This document shows positions 52,823-61,691 of a stretch of 64,000 nucleotides of DNA, one piece after another. A program made the translations under genes and the position numbers. The notes under the pieces are model-generated. The model was not told where the DNA came from and ran no database searches. It saw only the letters and a program-made list of their open reading frames with translations. This stretch comes from Lysobacter capsici (GTDB taxonomy: Bacteria > Pseudomonadota > Gammaproteobacteria > Xanthomonadales > Xanthomonadaceae), in contig NZ_CP094357.1 of the NCBI RefSeq assembly GCF_014779555.2, positions 62,001 to 126,000 on the forward strand. Direction: 5' to 3'. How positions within the stretch are numbered: position 1 is the first letter of the stretch; each line of letters begins with the position of its first letter.

Positions 52823-53251
52823 TCAAGCCCCGACCTGAGCCACCCAATGCTCGAGGTTGTAGTAATTGGTGACCCGCTGGATCTTGCCGTCGCGAATCTC
52901 GAAGAACGCGCCGCCGGGCAGTTCATAGCGTTGGCCGCGCGCTTGCGGCAGACCGGCGTCGGTGACCAGGTATTCGCCATGGACCACATACTCAGCGGCC
53001 GCGCGCGTCCCATCGGGCGACACCATCACCACGATGTCGCGCAACTGTTCGCGGTAATGCCGCGCCATGCGTTGCAGGAACGCCGCGAACGCCTCCACGC
53101 CGGTTTCGCGCGCGCCCTGATTGAGGTCGTGCACGACCTGCGGGCCGAGCGTGGCGAGCATGCCGTCCCAATCGGCGCGGTTGAATGCGGCGTAGTAGGA
53201 CAGCACCAGTTCGGTGGCGCGGTCGTGGCTGCGGGTGCCGTCGATCTTCAT
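52823..53251 (-). CDS. NTF2-like/SnoaL-like protein (ketosteroid isomerase-related)
   Basis: Small cytoplasmic protein of 142 residues with a cone-shaped NTF2-like fold: ATELVLSYYAAFNRADWDGM, LGPQVVHDLNQGARETGVEAF, HGEYLVTDAGLPQARGQRYE and a C-terminal GAFFEIRDGKIQRVTNYYNL. The layout matches the TIGR02096-type ketosteroid-isomerase-related group, whose substrate is unknown. The ATG at 53251 begins just before the first helix. It stands alone. Confidence 0.85.
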   Translation of the reverse strand: MKIDGTRSHDRATELVLSYYAAFNRADWDGMLATLGPQVVHDLNQGARETGVEAFAAFLQRMARHYREQLRDIVVMVSPDGTRAAAEYVVHGEYLVTDAGLPQARGQRYELPGGAFFEIRDGKIQRVTNYYNLEHWVAQVGA

Positions 53252-53401
53252 GGGCTGGGTCCTGCGCGATGGGCGGGGCGGGGACATGATGGCGCATTCG
53301 GGTGATGGCGAGAATGTCGGCGGCGTTGGGTGGGTTGATGTGGGCGCGGCGCTGGCCGGCTGAAGCCGGGCGGATCTGACTTCGCGCGCATCCTGCCAAA
53401 C

Positions 53402-53512
53402 CGTCATTCCCGCGAACGCGGGCTCTGCCTTACTTCGGCGGAGCCGAATATCCAGCGACTTCAAGCGTTCTCGCACGAAATGCCCTGGATTCCCGCGTTC
53501 GCGGGAATGACA
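53402..53512. repeat. Long inverted repeat, CGTCATTCCCGCG family
   Basis: CGTCATTCCCGCGAACGCGG to CCCGCGTTCGCGGGAATGAC, nearly identical in the left half to 10419-10555. It lies between the NTF2-like gene and the MHYT gene; the gap 53252-53692 has no gene. Confidence 0.85.
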
Positions 53513-53602
53513 GTCTGAGAGAATGCGTCGCCTGTTGGATTCCAAAGCAAGGGTCAGATATCGAACCATCGCCCATACCAAGCCAACCACCCATCCCAAA
53601 AG

Positions 53603-53629
53603 AAAAGGCCCGCACTCGGCGGGCCTTTT
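53603..53629 (-). terminator. Rho-independent terminator of the MHYT gene
   Basis: Stem AAAAGGCCCGC / GCGGGCCTTTT with an ACTCG-type loop. On the minus strand it is followed by CTTTTGGG, so with the stem it gives TTTTCTTTT. It lies about 64 bp beyond the MHYT gene stop. Confidence 0.85.
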
Positions 53630-53692
53630 CCAGATCAGGCGAACCTATCCCGCCACGCCCACCGCATTACCGGCAAGCGCCCACCAGCAAAC

Positions 53693-54445
53693 TCAGATCC
53701 GCACCATCGACCGCTGCCGCTGACGCAGCAGGCTGATCGTCAGCACCGCCGCCAGCAGCGCGGTGGTGACCACGAAGATGCCCACGCCCAGGTAACCGCC
53801 GCTGACGCCGCCGGCGACCAGCGAAGCGCGCGCCTCGTTCGGCACGAAACTCGCCGCGAGCATGCCGGTGTAGTGCATGCCGCACACCGCCACGCCCATG
53901 ACCAGCGCGCTGCCGAGCATCTGGCCCCAGCCGCGCAGGTTGAAGGCCAGCCACAGCGCCACGATCGAGGCGACGATCGCGATCCCGGCCGAGGCCATCA
54001 CCAGGGTGCTGTTGTAGACCGTGTCGGCCGCCATCAGCATCGCCGACATGCCGGCGTAGTGCATGCCGGTCACGCCCAGGCCCATCAGCACGCCGGCGAT
54101 GATCAGCTTGCCCCAGTTGAACAAGCCGGTGCCGGCGATGGCCAGGCCGGCCATGCACGACACCACCGCGACCACCGCCGAGCCCAGCGTGATCGGCAGG
54201 TCGTAGGTCACCTCCACGTTCATCTGGCAGGCGAGCATGGCGATGAAATGCATCGCCCAGATCGCGCCGCCGCCCATCGCCAGACCGGCCGCGGCGACCG
54301 CGCGCCAGCGATGCGCCGAACTGGTCGCGTTCGGAATCGCGATCGCCAGCTGCAGGGCGGTGAACGAGCCCAGCACCGAGACGACGTAGGACAGGATGAC
54401 CAGCAACGGGTCATGGATGCATTGAATGGCTGGATCGTGCGGCAT
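53693..54445 (-). CDS. MHYT-domain membrane sensor protein
   Basis: Seven-helix inner-membrane protein of 250 residues. It has the three MHYT-type motifs: AMHFIAMLA in the second helix, GMHYAGMSA and GMHYTGMLA. MHYT domains are thought to bind a metal, probably copper, through their Met and His residues and to sense O2, NO or CO. No output domain (GGDEF/EAL or kinase) follows; the protein ends in a basic tail (SLLRQRQRSMVRI). AGGGGG precedes the ATG at 54445. It lies 143 bp downstream of the ACT/V4R-like gene on the same strand, which suggests a sensory pair. A terminator lies just beyond. Confidence 0.88.
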   Translation of the reverse strand: MPHDPAIQCIHDPLLVILSYVVSVLGSFTALQLAIAIPNATSSAHRWRAVAAAGLAMGGGAIWAMHFIAMLACQMNVEVTYDLPITLGSAVVAVVSCMAGLAIAGTGLFNWGKLIIAGVLMGLGVTGMHYAGMSAMLMAADTVYNSTLVMASAGIAIVASIVALWLAFNLRGWGQMLGSALVMGVAVCGMHYTGMLAASFVPNEARASLVAGGVSGGYLGVGIFVVTTALLAAVLTISLLRQRQRSMVRI

Positions 54446-54588
54446 GGCGAACCCCCTGGGTGGATGGGTTGAAGTGGCAATGGGCCGCAACGGCGTCGTC
54501 CCGCGCCGCGTCGGCGTCGCACGTCGGCGCATCCCGGCGTGCCTTGCGCCACGGCGATCCCTGCCATGGACGACCGGAATCGGACCGG

Positions 54589-55407
54589 TCAGGCTTCGAA
54601 TTCGAACCGGCAGCTTTCCGCGCCGGTGTTGCGGCACTGGCTTTCGACCACGCGCACGCCGTCGGCGCCATGCTGGCCCTCGAGCAGACCGCCGAGCATG
54701 CCGCGCAGGAAGTGGCAGCACTCGCCGGTTTCGCCGCGATGGCAAAAGGGGCTGTTGCGGACCTTGAGCACGTCCTCGTGCAGTTCGGCCTGGACCAGCT
54801 GGCGCATCGCCGGCAGCGCGATGCGGCGCACCGAATCGGCCAGCGGCAGCTGTCCGCCCAGGGCGAAGTCGCGCTTGTAGACCCAGGCGCCGACGCGCTG
54901 ACCGATATAACGCAAGGTCGCCTCGCGCTGGGTCGGCGGCAGCTCGCGCTCGAGCGCGACCAACTGCAGCAGGATGTTGGGGTAGTTGCGCGCCAGTTGC
55001 GGCAGCAGGGTTTCCACCCGCTGGGTATCGATCGGCGCGGCGGTGGCGGCTGCGGAGGGCGCGGCGTACGAGGCCGGCGCGGTGTTCGCGCTCGGCGCGG
55101 CGGCGGCCGGGGCATGGGTGGACGCGCCGTTGCGCGCGGCCGGAGCCGGGGTCGGCGCGGCGGCGGGCGCCGGTTCGTACGGCGAGGCTTCGAAACTCTG
55201 CACCAGATGGTGGGTGCCCAGACGTTCTTCGAGCATCAACAAGGCTTCGGCCGGGCCGCGCACGACCATGACCAGCACCACGCCTTCCTCGCTGTTGAGC
55301 ATGCGCTGACGCAACAGAGTGAAACCGTTGGCGATGACCACTTGCCCGAGCGCGAGCAACAAGCCATCGCGACGATCGGACACCACGCGAAATTCGACAT
55401 CCACCAT
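54589..55407 (-). CDS. ACT-like and V4R-like cysteine-rich protein
   Basis: Soluble protein of 272 residues in three parts. Residues 1-75 (VEFRVVSDRRDGLLLALGQVV, EEGVVLVMVVRGPAEALLML) look like an ACT-type regulatory fold. Residues 76-125 are an Ala/Pro/Thr-rich linker. The C-terminal part has an alpha-helical lead (LPQLARNYPNILLQLVALER) and a cysteine-bearing end (SPFCHRGETGECCHFLRGML, then SQCRNTGAESCRFEFEA) that resembles the V4R/4VR ligand- or metal-binding fold. The function is unknown. It sits upstream of the MHYT gene on the same strand, so a link between a soluble sensor and a membrane sensor is possible. Confidence 0.65.
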   Translation of the reverse strand: MVDVEFRVVSDRRDGLLLALGQVVIANGFTLLRQRMLNSEEGVVLVMVVRGPAEALLMLEERLGTHHLVQSFEASPYEPAPAAAPTPAPAARNGASTHAPAAAAPSANTAPASYAAPSAAATAAPIDTQRVETLLPQLARNYPNILLQLVALERELPPTQREATLRYIGQRVGAWVYKRDFALGGQLPLADSVRRIALPAMRQLVQAELHEDVLKVRNSPFCHRGETGECCHFLRGMLGGLLEGQHGADGVRVVESQCRNTGAESCRFEFEA

Positions 55408-55560
55408 GTTGCAACTCCCTGGCCTGTGCGCTGGTCCGGTCCCGACTCTTATAACGAGCCGCGCGCATGGCTAGGGACTGGCGCGCGATGGCGCAGCGTG
55501 CCAGCTGTGGTCACAAAAAACACAAACGAAGATCACAGAAAATGCCGGGTTTTCTGCGGC

Positions 55561-55601
55561 TTATGCGACTAAAAGCGCAGCTTCGAAAACGCGTCGCATA
55601 A
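55561..55601. promoter_or_regulatory. Dyad TTATGCGAC-N23-GTCGCATAA
   Basis: Perfect 9-bp inverted arms at 55561-55569 and 55593-55601, in the 225-bp gap between the dehydratase stop and the start of the ACT/V4R-like gene. A smaller CAGAAAA / TTTTCTG hairpin is adjacent (55537-55557). This could be an operator or an attenuation structure for the downstream gene. Confidence 0.35.
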
Positions 55602-55632
55602 CAAACGCAAAGCAGCTCGCCGACCGGTCACC

Positions 55633-56661
55633 TCATGCGCGCGCGAACCATTGCGCGATCAGATCCAGATCGACGTTGCCGCCGGACACGATCAGACCGA
55701 TGCGACGATTTGCGAATCGTTCGCGATTGGCGAGCACGACCGCGAGCGGCACCGCGCCGGACGGCTCGACCACCAGCTTCATGCGCTCCCAGATCAAGCG
55801 CATCGCCGCGATCACCTGCGGATCGTCGACCAACAGAATGTCGCGCAGATGTGAGCGAAGGATAGGAAAGGTGAGCGTGCCCAGTTCGGCGCGCAGTCCG
55901 TCGCAGATGGTGTCGGGCTTGCGGCCGGTGATGCGGCGGCCTTCGCGCAGCGAGTCGTGGGCGTCGCGCGCGCCTTCGGGTTCGGCGCCGTAGACCTCGA
56001 TCGCCGGGTTGTAGCCGTGGGCGGCGATCGCCGTGCCGGACAGCAGTCCGCCGCCGCTGACCGGCGCGATCACCGCGTCCAGGGTCGGCGCGCTGGCGAG
56101 CAGCTCCAGGGTCGCGGTGCCCTGGCCGGCGATCACCCGCGGATCGTTGAACGGATGCACCAGCACGCCGCCGGTCTGCGCCAGCACCTGCGCGGTGGTC
56201 GCGTCGCGCGAGGCCTGATCGGGTTCGCAATGGACGATTTGCGCGCCGTAGGCGCGGATCGCGGCGAGCTTGACCTGCGGCGTGTTGTGCGGCGCGACCA
56301 CGGTCGCGGTGGCGCCGCGCAGGCGCGCGGCCAGCGCGATCGCGCCGCCGTGGTTGCCCGAACTCTGGGTGACGATGCCGCGCGCGACGTCCTCGTCGCT
56401 CAACGAGAACACCGCATTGCTGGCGCCGCGGAACTTGAACGCGCCGCCGCGTTGCAGGTTCTCGCATTTGAAGTGCAGCTCGCAGCCGGCGAGCTCGTCG
56501 ATCGCGCGCGAGCGCAGCACCGGCGTGGCGTGCGCGAGCGGCGCGATGCGCGCGGCCGCGGCGAGGATGTCGGAATAGGTCGGCGCGACCGGCTCGGCCG
56601 AGGTCGTGTGCGGGTTGGCGGAGGCGGACTCGACGCCGTGCGGAGCGGAGAGATTGTTCAT
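55633..56661 (-). CDS. PLP-dependent serine/threonine dehydratase family protein
   Basis: Fold-type II PLP enzyme of 342 residues. The cofactor Lys lies in GGAFKFRGASNAVF, the substrate-loop motif is TQSSGNHGGAIALA, and the Gly-rich phosphate-binding loop is PVSGGGLLSGTAIA. The C-terminal Ser/Cys equivalent lies in LIVSGGNVDLD. Such enzymes deaminate L-threonine or L-serine to 2-oxoacids, or act as serine racemase. No ACT-like regulatory domain is present, so this is the short catabolic/racemase type rather than biosynthetic IlvA. The ATG at 56661 is chosen because upstream codons run into repeat DNA. Confidence 0.92.
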   Translation of the reverse strand: MNNLSAPHGVESASANPHTTSAEPVAPTYSDILAAAARIAPLAHATPVLRSRAIDELAGCELHFKCENLQRGGAFKFRGASNAVFSLSDEDVARGIVTQSSGNHGGAIALAARLRGATATVVAPHNTPQVKLAAIRAYGAQIVHCEPDQASRDATTAQVLAQTGGVLVHPFNDPRVIAGQGTATLELLASAPTLDAVIAPVSGGGLLSGTAIAAHGYNPAIEVYGAEPEGARDAHDSLREGRRITGRKPDTICDGLRAELGTLTFPILRSHLRDILLVDDPQVIAAMRLIWERMKLVVEPSGAVPLAVVLANRERFANRRIGLIVSGGNVDLDLIAQWFARA

Positions 56662-56934
56662 GGCCCAAGCGTAGCGCAGCGACGGGCGGGCCGGGGTGCG
56701 GGGCTTGGCCGGTTGGGGCGGGTTTTGCGCAGGCCTTGGGAGGCGGGAATGGCTTGGGGACGATGAGAAACGAGTTCGGAGCAGTGAGAAACGAGTAAGG
56801 GCCGCGGTTACTCGTTTATCGCTGCTGCATGCTTGTTCTTGGGCCAAGGCGGCGGATGGGAGCTTCGGTACGAAGCGAGGGGCAGCCGACCATTGAAGGT
56901 CAGTGGTCAAGCGCCCGCTCAAATCGGGTGCGCA

Positions 56935-57992
56935 CAGCCTCCTTCAAACAAAGCGAGAAAACCAGTGCGCACTTTTGCAATAGGGAGAACGCATTCGGGA
57001 GAGCCCAAAGAATCCGCTCTTGCTTCAAACAACGAAGCGAGCAAACCGGTGCCCACTTTGTAAAAGGGGGCAAGCGCCCGGCGTAACCTCAGGATGCGGA
57101 AAGCCACAGCGCGGGGGATTCGCTTTCGCTTTTTTGCTTTCGCTCGGCTTCAAGAGAAAAACGAATCCCTGACCACTTTATTTCAAAGGAGAACTCATTC
57201 GAAATATCGCGATGAGTCCGCTTTGCTTCAAACGAAGCGAGCAAACCGGCGCCCACTTTGTAAAAGGGGGCAAGCGCCCGGCGTAGCGTCAGGATGCGGA
57301 AAGCCACAGCGCGGGGGATTCGCTTTTGCTTTTGCTTTCGCTCGGCTTCAAGAGAAAAACGAATCCCTGGTCACCCTATTTCAAAGGAAAACTCATTCCA
57401 AATAGCGCGAAGAGTCCACTTTGCTTCAAACGAAGCGAGCAAACCGGTGCCCACTTTGCAAAAGGGGGCAAGCGCCCGGCGTAACCTCAGGATGCGGAAA
57501 GCCACAGCGCGGGGGATTCGCTTTTGCTTTGCTTTCGCTCGGCTTCAAGAGAAAACGAATCCCTGGTCACCCTATTTCAAAGGAGAACTCATTCCAAATA
57601 GCGCGAAGAGTCCAGTTTGCTTCAAACGAAGCGAGCAAACCGGTGCCCACTTTGCAAAAGGGGGCAAGCGCCCGGCGTAGCCTCAGGATGCGGAAAGCCA
57701 CAGCGCGGGGGATTCGCTTTTGCTTTTGCTTTCGCTCGGCTTCAAGAGAAAAACGAATCCCTGGTCACCCTATTTCAAAGGAGAACTCATTCCAAATAGC
57801 GCGAAGAGTCCACTTTGCTTCAAACGAAGCGAGCAAACCGGTGCCCACTTTGCAAAAGGGGGCAAGCGCCCGGCGTAACCTCAGGATGCGGGAAGCCACA
57901 GCGCGGGGGATTCGCTTTTGCTTTGCTTTCGCTCGGCTTGAAGAGCAAAAGCGAATCCCCCCTGGCCCCCCTTTTCCAAAGGGGGGAACCCA
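56935..57992. repeat. Tandem array of units of about 198 bp built from a dispersed palindromic repeat
   Basis: The marker ACGAAGCGAGCAAACCGG recurs at 57032, 57232, 57430, 57626 and 57824, so the units are 200, 198, 196 and 198 bp long. A degenerate copy precedes them (from about 56935) and the array ends in a plain CCCCTTTTCCAAAGGGGGG element (57946-57992). Each unit contains two opposing modules of the GGATTCCCCC family. Frames of up to 248 codons run through the array, but they change frame between units and are not believed to be genes. The gap 56662-58129 contains no credible gene. Confidence 0.92.
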
Positions 57993-58129
57993 TCCGGTGG
58001 GAACGAAAAGGATTTGCAGCGATGCTCGCTTCGAGCCGGTTGGACGACTCAGTCCCATCACCAATGACTCATTCGTGCGCCGCTATCAACTTAGCCGTGC
58101 CGCAACCGACTCAGTCCGCCGCAGCTACC

Positions 58130-59380
58130 TCAGTCATGCCGCAACGCCGCGATCGGATCCAACCTAGCCGCCTGTCGCGCCGGATACACGCCGAAAGCCA
58201 GCCCGACCGCCGCGCAGAACAGCGCCGACAGCAGCACCGGAATCGGAGCCCAAGCCACCTGCCAGCCGGCGAAGGTCGCGATCAGATAGGCCAGCACGAT
58301 GCCGAACACCAGCCCCAGCGCGGCGCCGGACACGCAGATCACCGTCGCCTCGCGCAGGAACTGCGCGATCACGTCGCGGCGGCGCGCGCCCAATGCGCGC
58401 AGCAGGCCGATCTCGCGGCGCCGTTCGAGCACGTTGGCCAGCATGATGTTCATGATGCCGATACCGCCGACCAGCAGGCTCACGCCTGCGATCGCGCCCA
58501 TCACCACGCGAAAGATGCGCTGGGTCTTCTGATGCTGCTGGAACAACTGTTGCGGCACCACCAGGCGGAAATCGGCCATGCCGGCGTGGCGCTGGTTGAG
58601 CACGGTCGACAGCACCCGCGCGCCGGTCGCCAGTTGCGACGGATCGCGCAGCCGCAGCAGGAAGCGGTCGATCTCGTCCTCCTGCGGCTGGAACTTGAAG
58701 CGCGCCCGCGCGCTCGCCAGCGGCAGATACACGCGATTGCTTTCCAGCCCGAGCTGCACGCCTTCGAACTGGTCCTTGCTCAGGTCGCGATCGGCGAGCA
58801 CGCCGATCACTTCCAGCCACACGTGATTGACCTTCAGATAGCGACCGACCGGATCGACGCCGGGAAACAGATCGGCCGCGGCCTGATGCCCGAGCACCGC
58901 GACCGCGGCCAGCGCGCGATCGTCGGCATCGGTCAGGCCGCGGCCCTTGGCGATGCGCAGCGACGACAAGGCGAAATAGTCCGGGCTCACGCCGCTGGCC
59001 TGGGCGTCGCTGCGTCCGTTGTCGCTGAACACCGAGTGGGTGCGGATCGGTTTCTCGGCGGCGTAGCGTTCCGCGCCGGGCACCACCGCCAGCGCGGCGT
59101 CGGCGTCGGCCAGGCTCAGGCCGAGGCTGCGCGCGCGGGTTTCGCGCAAGGTGTTTTCGTCTTGCGGCTTGGCCTCGGCGATCAGGTTGTTCAAGCCCAG
59201 GCTCTCGACCAGATGCAAGGCTTCGCGCCGGCTGCCTTCGCCGACCGCCTGCATCGCGACGATCGCGCCGACGCCAAAGATCAGCCCGAGCAAGGTCAGC
59301 AGGGTGCGCAGGCGCCGCCGCCACAATTCCTCGATCGCTTCGCGCCAGATCGTCGGCAACCACTGCAGCGCGCGGTTCAT
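58130..59380 (-). CDS. MacB/FtsX-type ABC transporter permease
   Basis: Permease of 416 residues with the MacB arrangement. One N-terminal helix (RTLLTLLGLIFGVGAIVAMQ) is followed by a periplasmic MacB-PCD domain (about residues 45-285). Three C-terminal FtsX helices come last (VVMGAIAGVSLLVGGIGIMN, VICVSGAALGLVFGIVLAYL, and the final VLLSALFCAAVGLAFGVYPA). The start overlaps the adjacent adaptor gene by four bases. With the separate ATPase at 62694 it forms a full mechanotransmission-type exporter; the substrate is unknown. Confidence 0.92.
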   Translation of the reverse strand: MNRALQWLPTIWREAIEELWRRRLRTLLTLLGLIFGVGAIVAMQAVGEGSRREALHLVESLGLNNLIAEAKPQDENTLRETRARSLGLSLADADAALAVVPGAERYAAEKPIRTHSVFSDNGRSDAQASGVSPDYFALSSLRIAKGRGLTDADDRALAAVAVLGHQAAADLFPGVDPVGRYLKVNHVWLEVIGVLADRDLSKDQFEGVQLGLESNRVYLPLASARARFKFQPQEDEIDRFLLRLRDPSQLATGARVLSTVLNQRHAGMADFRLVVPQQLFQQHQKTQRIFRVVMGAIAGVSLLVGGIGIMNIMLANVLERRREIGLLRALGARRRDVIAQFLREATVICVSGAALGLVFGIVLAYLIATFAGWQVAWAPIPVLLSALFCAAVGLAFGVYPARQAARLDPIAALRHD

Positions 59381-60714
59381 CGGCGCACCGCCGGGCCGGC
59401 TTGGGTGGGAGCGGGCTTGGCGTCGTCGGCCGTCGCCGGTTTGCCCGCAGCCGCGTCCTCGCCCGGTTCGCTCGGCGTGGTGATCGCGGCGACCACGCCG
59501 GGCTCGGCCAACAGCACTTCATCGCCCGCGCGCAGGCCCGACAGCACCTGCGAGCGCGCCGGTCCGCGCACGCCCAGTTCGATCGGGCGGCGCAGGAAAT
59601 CGGCGCCGTTGCGCACCCGCACGTACTCCTTGCCGTTGTCGCTGTCGATCGCCACGTTGGCCACGCTCAGCGCCGGCGCGTCGAACAAGATCACCCGCGC
59701 CTGCAGACGCTGGCCCGGGACCAGCTTGTAGCGCGCGATCGCCTCGGCCGGAATGCGCGCCTTCATCGTCAGATACTTCACCGGGCTTTCCTGGCTGCGC
59801 ACCTTGGCCGCGCTGGCCACCCACGACAGCTTGCTGACGATCTTCTGCTCGGGCCGGCCGACCGGGAACATCTCCACCGCATTGCCGACCTGGATGCCCT
59901 GCGCCTCGATCTGCGGCAGGCTCAGTTCCAGTTCCATCGCCGACGCGTCGGGCAGGCTGCCGTAATCGAAGCCGGCGCGCAGGGTCGCGCCGACGTTGGG
60001 TTTGTCGCCGGACCAATTGGTCGACAGCATCAGCACGCCGTCGTTGGGCGCGCGCAGTTCCAGCGCGTCCAGATCGGACTGGCGCGCCTTGGCGGTGATG
60101 TCGAAGGTCGCGCGCTGCGCGTCGAGCACGCCGAGTTCGGCTTGGCCGCGCACCCCGGCCTGGCCGCGCTGCCATTGCAGGGTGTCGCGTTTCTCGCTGA
60201 GGAAGCGCTTGTCCTGGACCGCGTCGAGCACTTCGTTGCGCGCCATCGTGCTCAGGTCGGCGGTGGCGTAGCGCTCGGCGATGCCCAGTTGCACCGCGAC
60301 CTGGGCCAGGTCGACCGCGACCTTGCTCTGTGCGGTTTCCAGTTCGCCCTGCTTGGCCGCGCGCGCCAGTTCGTTGCGCTGCAGGTCGATCAGGGTCTGG
60401 GCCAGTTCCTGCTTGCCCTGTTCGGCGGAGAAGCGCGCGATCAGATCGCCTTTCTTGACCGCGCTGCCCTCGGGCAGCATCCATTCGACCTGGCGCGCGG
60501 CCCAGTTGCGTCCGGGCACGTTGAGCGGGGTCGACTTGGCCGATTTGAGTTCGCCTTCGCCGCGCACGCTCAGATTCAGCGGCGCGCTGGCGACGGTTTC
60601 GGTCGCCGCCGGCGCGACTTCGCCGCCGCAGGCGATCAGCATCGCCGGCAGGCACAGCAACGCGCCGTAACGCAGGGTGTTTCGACAAGTCATTGCGAAC
60701 CGCATCGGTTTCAT
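59377..60714 (-). CDS. HlyD-type periplasmic adaptor 3 (lipoprotein)
   Basis: Adaptor of 445 residues with a signal ending in the lipobox AMLIAC. The lipoyl first half (VEWMLPEGSAVKKGDLIARF) is followed by a long alpha-helical hairpin (ELAQTLIDLQRNELARAAKQ, then a second helix) and the barrel domains (LELRAPNDGVLMLSTNW, LVPGQRLQARVILFDAPAL). The C-terminal 40 residues are Ala/Pro-rich and disordered. ATG 60714 overlaps the stop of the adjacent adaptor by four bases. The longer frame reading upstream belongs to another frame of adaptor 2. Confidence 0.9.
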   Translation of the reverse strand: MKPMRFAMTCRNTLRYGALLCLPAMLIACGGEVAPAATETVASAPLNLSVRGEGELKSAKSTPLNVPGRNWAARQVEWMLPEGSAVKKGDLIARFSAEQGKQELAQTLIDLQRNELARAAKQGELETAQSKVAVDLAQVAVQLGIAERYATADLSTMARNEVLDAVQDKRFLSEKRDTLQWQRGQAGVRGQAELGVLDAQRATFDITAKARQSDLDALELRAPNDGVLMLSTNWSGDKPNVGATLRAGFDYGSLPDASAMELELSLPQIEAQGIQVGNAVEMFPVGRPEQKIVSKLSWVASAAKVRSQESPVKYLTMKARIPAEAIARYKLVPGQRLQARVILFDAPALSVANVAIDSDNGKEYVRVRNGADFLRRPIELGVRGPARSQVLSGLRAGDEVLLAEPGVVAAITTPSEPGEDAAAGKPATADDAKPAPTQAGPAVRR

Positions 60715-61691
60715 CGCGCCGCCTTCCGTGCCGCCGCGCCGGCGGCCGCCGGCGGCTGGATCTCGACCCGCACCGCCTGCCCGGGCCGCAGCGGCGCGCG
60801 CGGGTCGTCGAGCTGCACGTCCAGATCCAGCACCGGCACCGGCTGCACCTGCGATTTGCTGCGGATCGCGCGGCCGATCGAGGCGATCTTGCCGCTCAGC
60901 ACGCTGCCGGCGCCGCCTTCGACCACGATCCGCACCGGCACTCCGACCGCGACCCGCTGCAGATCGCGCTCGGCCAGTTCGGCGCGCACCGCGAGCGTGC
61001 TCATGTCGGGAATCTCCGCGACCGTCTGGCCGACCCAGACCTGCGAGCCGACATCGTATTTTTCGCCTTCGAAATTGCTTCGATGCATCATCAAGCCGTC
61101 GCGCGGCGCGATCACGTTCAAGGCCGCGAGCGAACGCTGCAGGCGATCGACATCGGCCTGCAACTGGCCCAGCTCGGAGCTGAGCAGGCGCCGTTCCTGG
61201 CGCCGCTGCTCGGCCGACAACACTTCGCGTTTGCGCGCCAGCGCCATCTTGCGTTCCATCTGGGTGCGCTTGACCAGCAGCTTGCGGTACTCGATGCCGG
61301 CGATCAGCTCGACCGGCTGCTGGGTCTTGCGCTGGGCTTTTTCCAGCTCGGCCTGGGCCTCGGCGGTGGCCAGGCGTTCGCTGCGTTCGCGTTCGGCCAG
61401 TTCCAGGTCGAGCTTGCCCAGCTCGCTTTGTTTTTCCTTGAGCTGGCTGCGTTTTTCGGTGAGCTGCTTGATCACGTCGTTGCTGTCGAAGCGGATCACC
61501 GGCTGGCCTTTCTTGACCGGGGTGCCGTCGGTGGCCAGTTCGGTGATGTTGAACTGCCACATGCGTTCGACGCTCGGCGGCATCAGCGGCGAACTGCGCC
61601 GCGCGTACACCTCGCCGTCGACGCGCAGCGGCGCGGCCGCGAACGCCGGCGCGGTCGCGAGCAACACTAGCAAGCACCACGCGCGGCTCAT
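60711..61691 (-). CDS. HlyD-type periplasmic adaptor 2
   Basis: Adaptor of 326 residues with a signal peptide (LLVLLATAPAFA) and no lipobox. A lipoyl-like segment (ATDGTPVKKGQPVIRFDSND) is followed by a coiled hairpin (about residues 70-200) and a beta-barrel domain (VGVPVRIVVEGGAGSVLSGK, PLRPGQAVRVEIQPP). It overlaps the adaptor on each side by four bases. It is part of a set of three adaptors in a row. Confidence 0.88.
   Translation of the reverse strand: MSRAWCLLVLLATAPAFAAAPLRVDGEVYARRSSPLMPPSVERMWQFNITELATDGTPVKKGQPVIRFDSNDVIKQLTEKRSQLKEKQSELGKLDLELAERERSERLATAEAQAELEKAQRKTQQPVELIAGIEYRKLLVKRTQMERKMALARKREVLSAEQRRQERRLLSSELGQLQADVDRLQRSLAALNVIAPRDGLMMHRSNFEGEKYDVGSQVWVGQTVAEIPDMSTLAVRAELAERDLQRVAVGVPVRIVVEGGAGSVLSGKIASIGRAIRSKSQVQPVPVLDLDVQLDDPRAPLRPGQAVRVEIQPPAAAGAAARKAAR

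Noticed and set aside
53693-55468. A 591-residue protein with MHYT C-terminus
   Set aside because: The N-terminal part is an out-of-frame reading of the ACT/V4R-like gene; the MHYT protein has its own ribosome-binding site before the ATG at 54445.
56935-57992. Possible CRISPR array
   Set aside because: The repeats are about 198 bp with no short repeat-unique spacer pattern and no cas genes are nearby; it is a plain tandem repeat.
57094-58167. Open frames of 100-250 codons through the tandem array
   Set aside because: They exist because the unit length is near a multiple of three; the frame of the repeated peptide shifts between units and no start signal or domain is present.
59377-61680. 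A 767-residue fusion of two adaptors
   Set aside because: The first 320 residues are the wrong frame of adaptor 2; a signal peptide with lipobox begins at the ATG at 60714.
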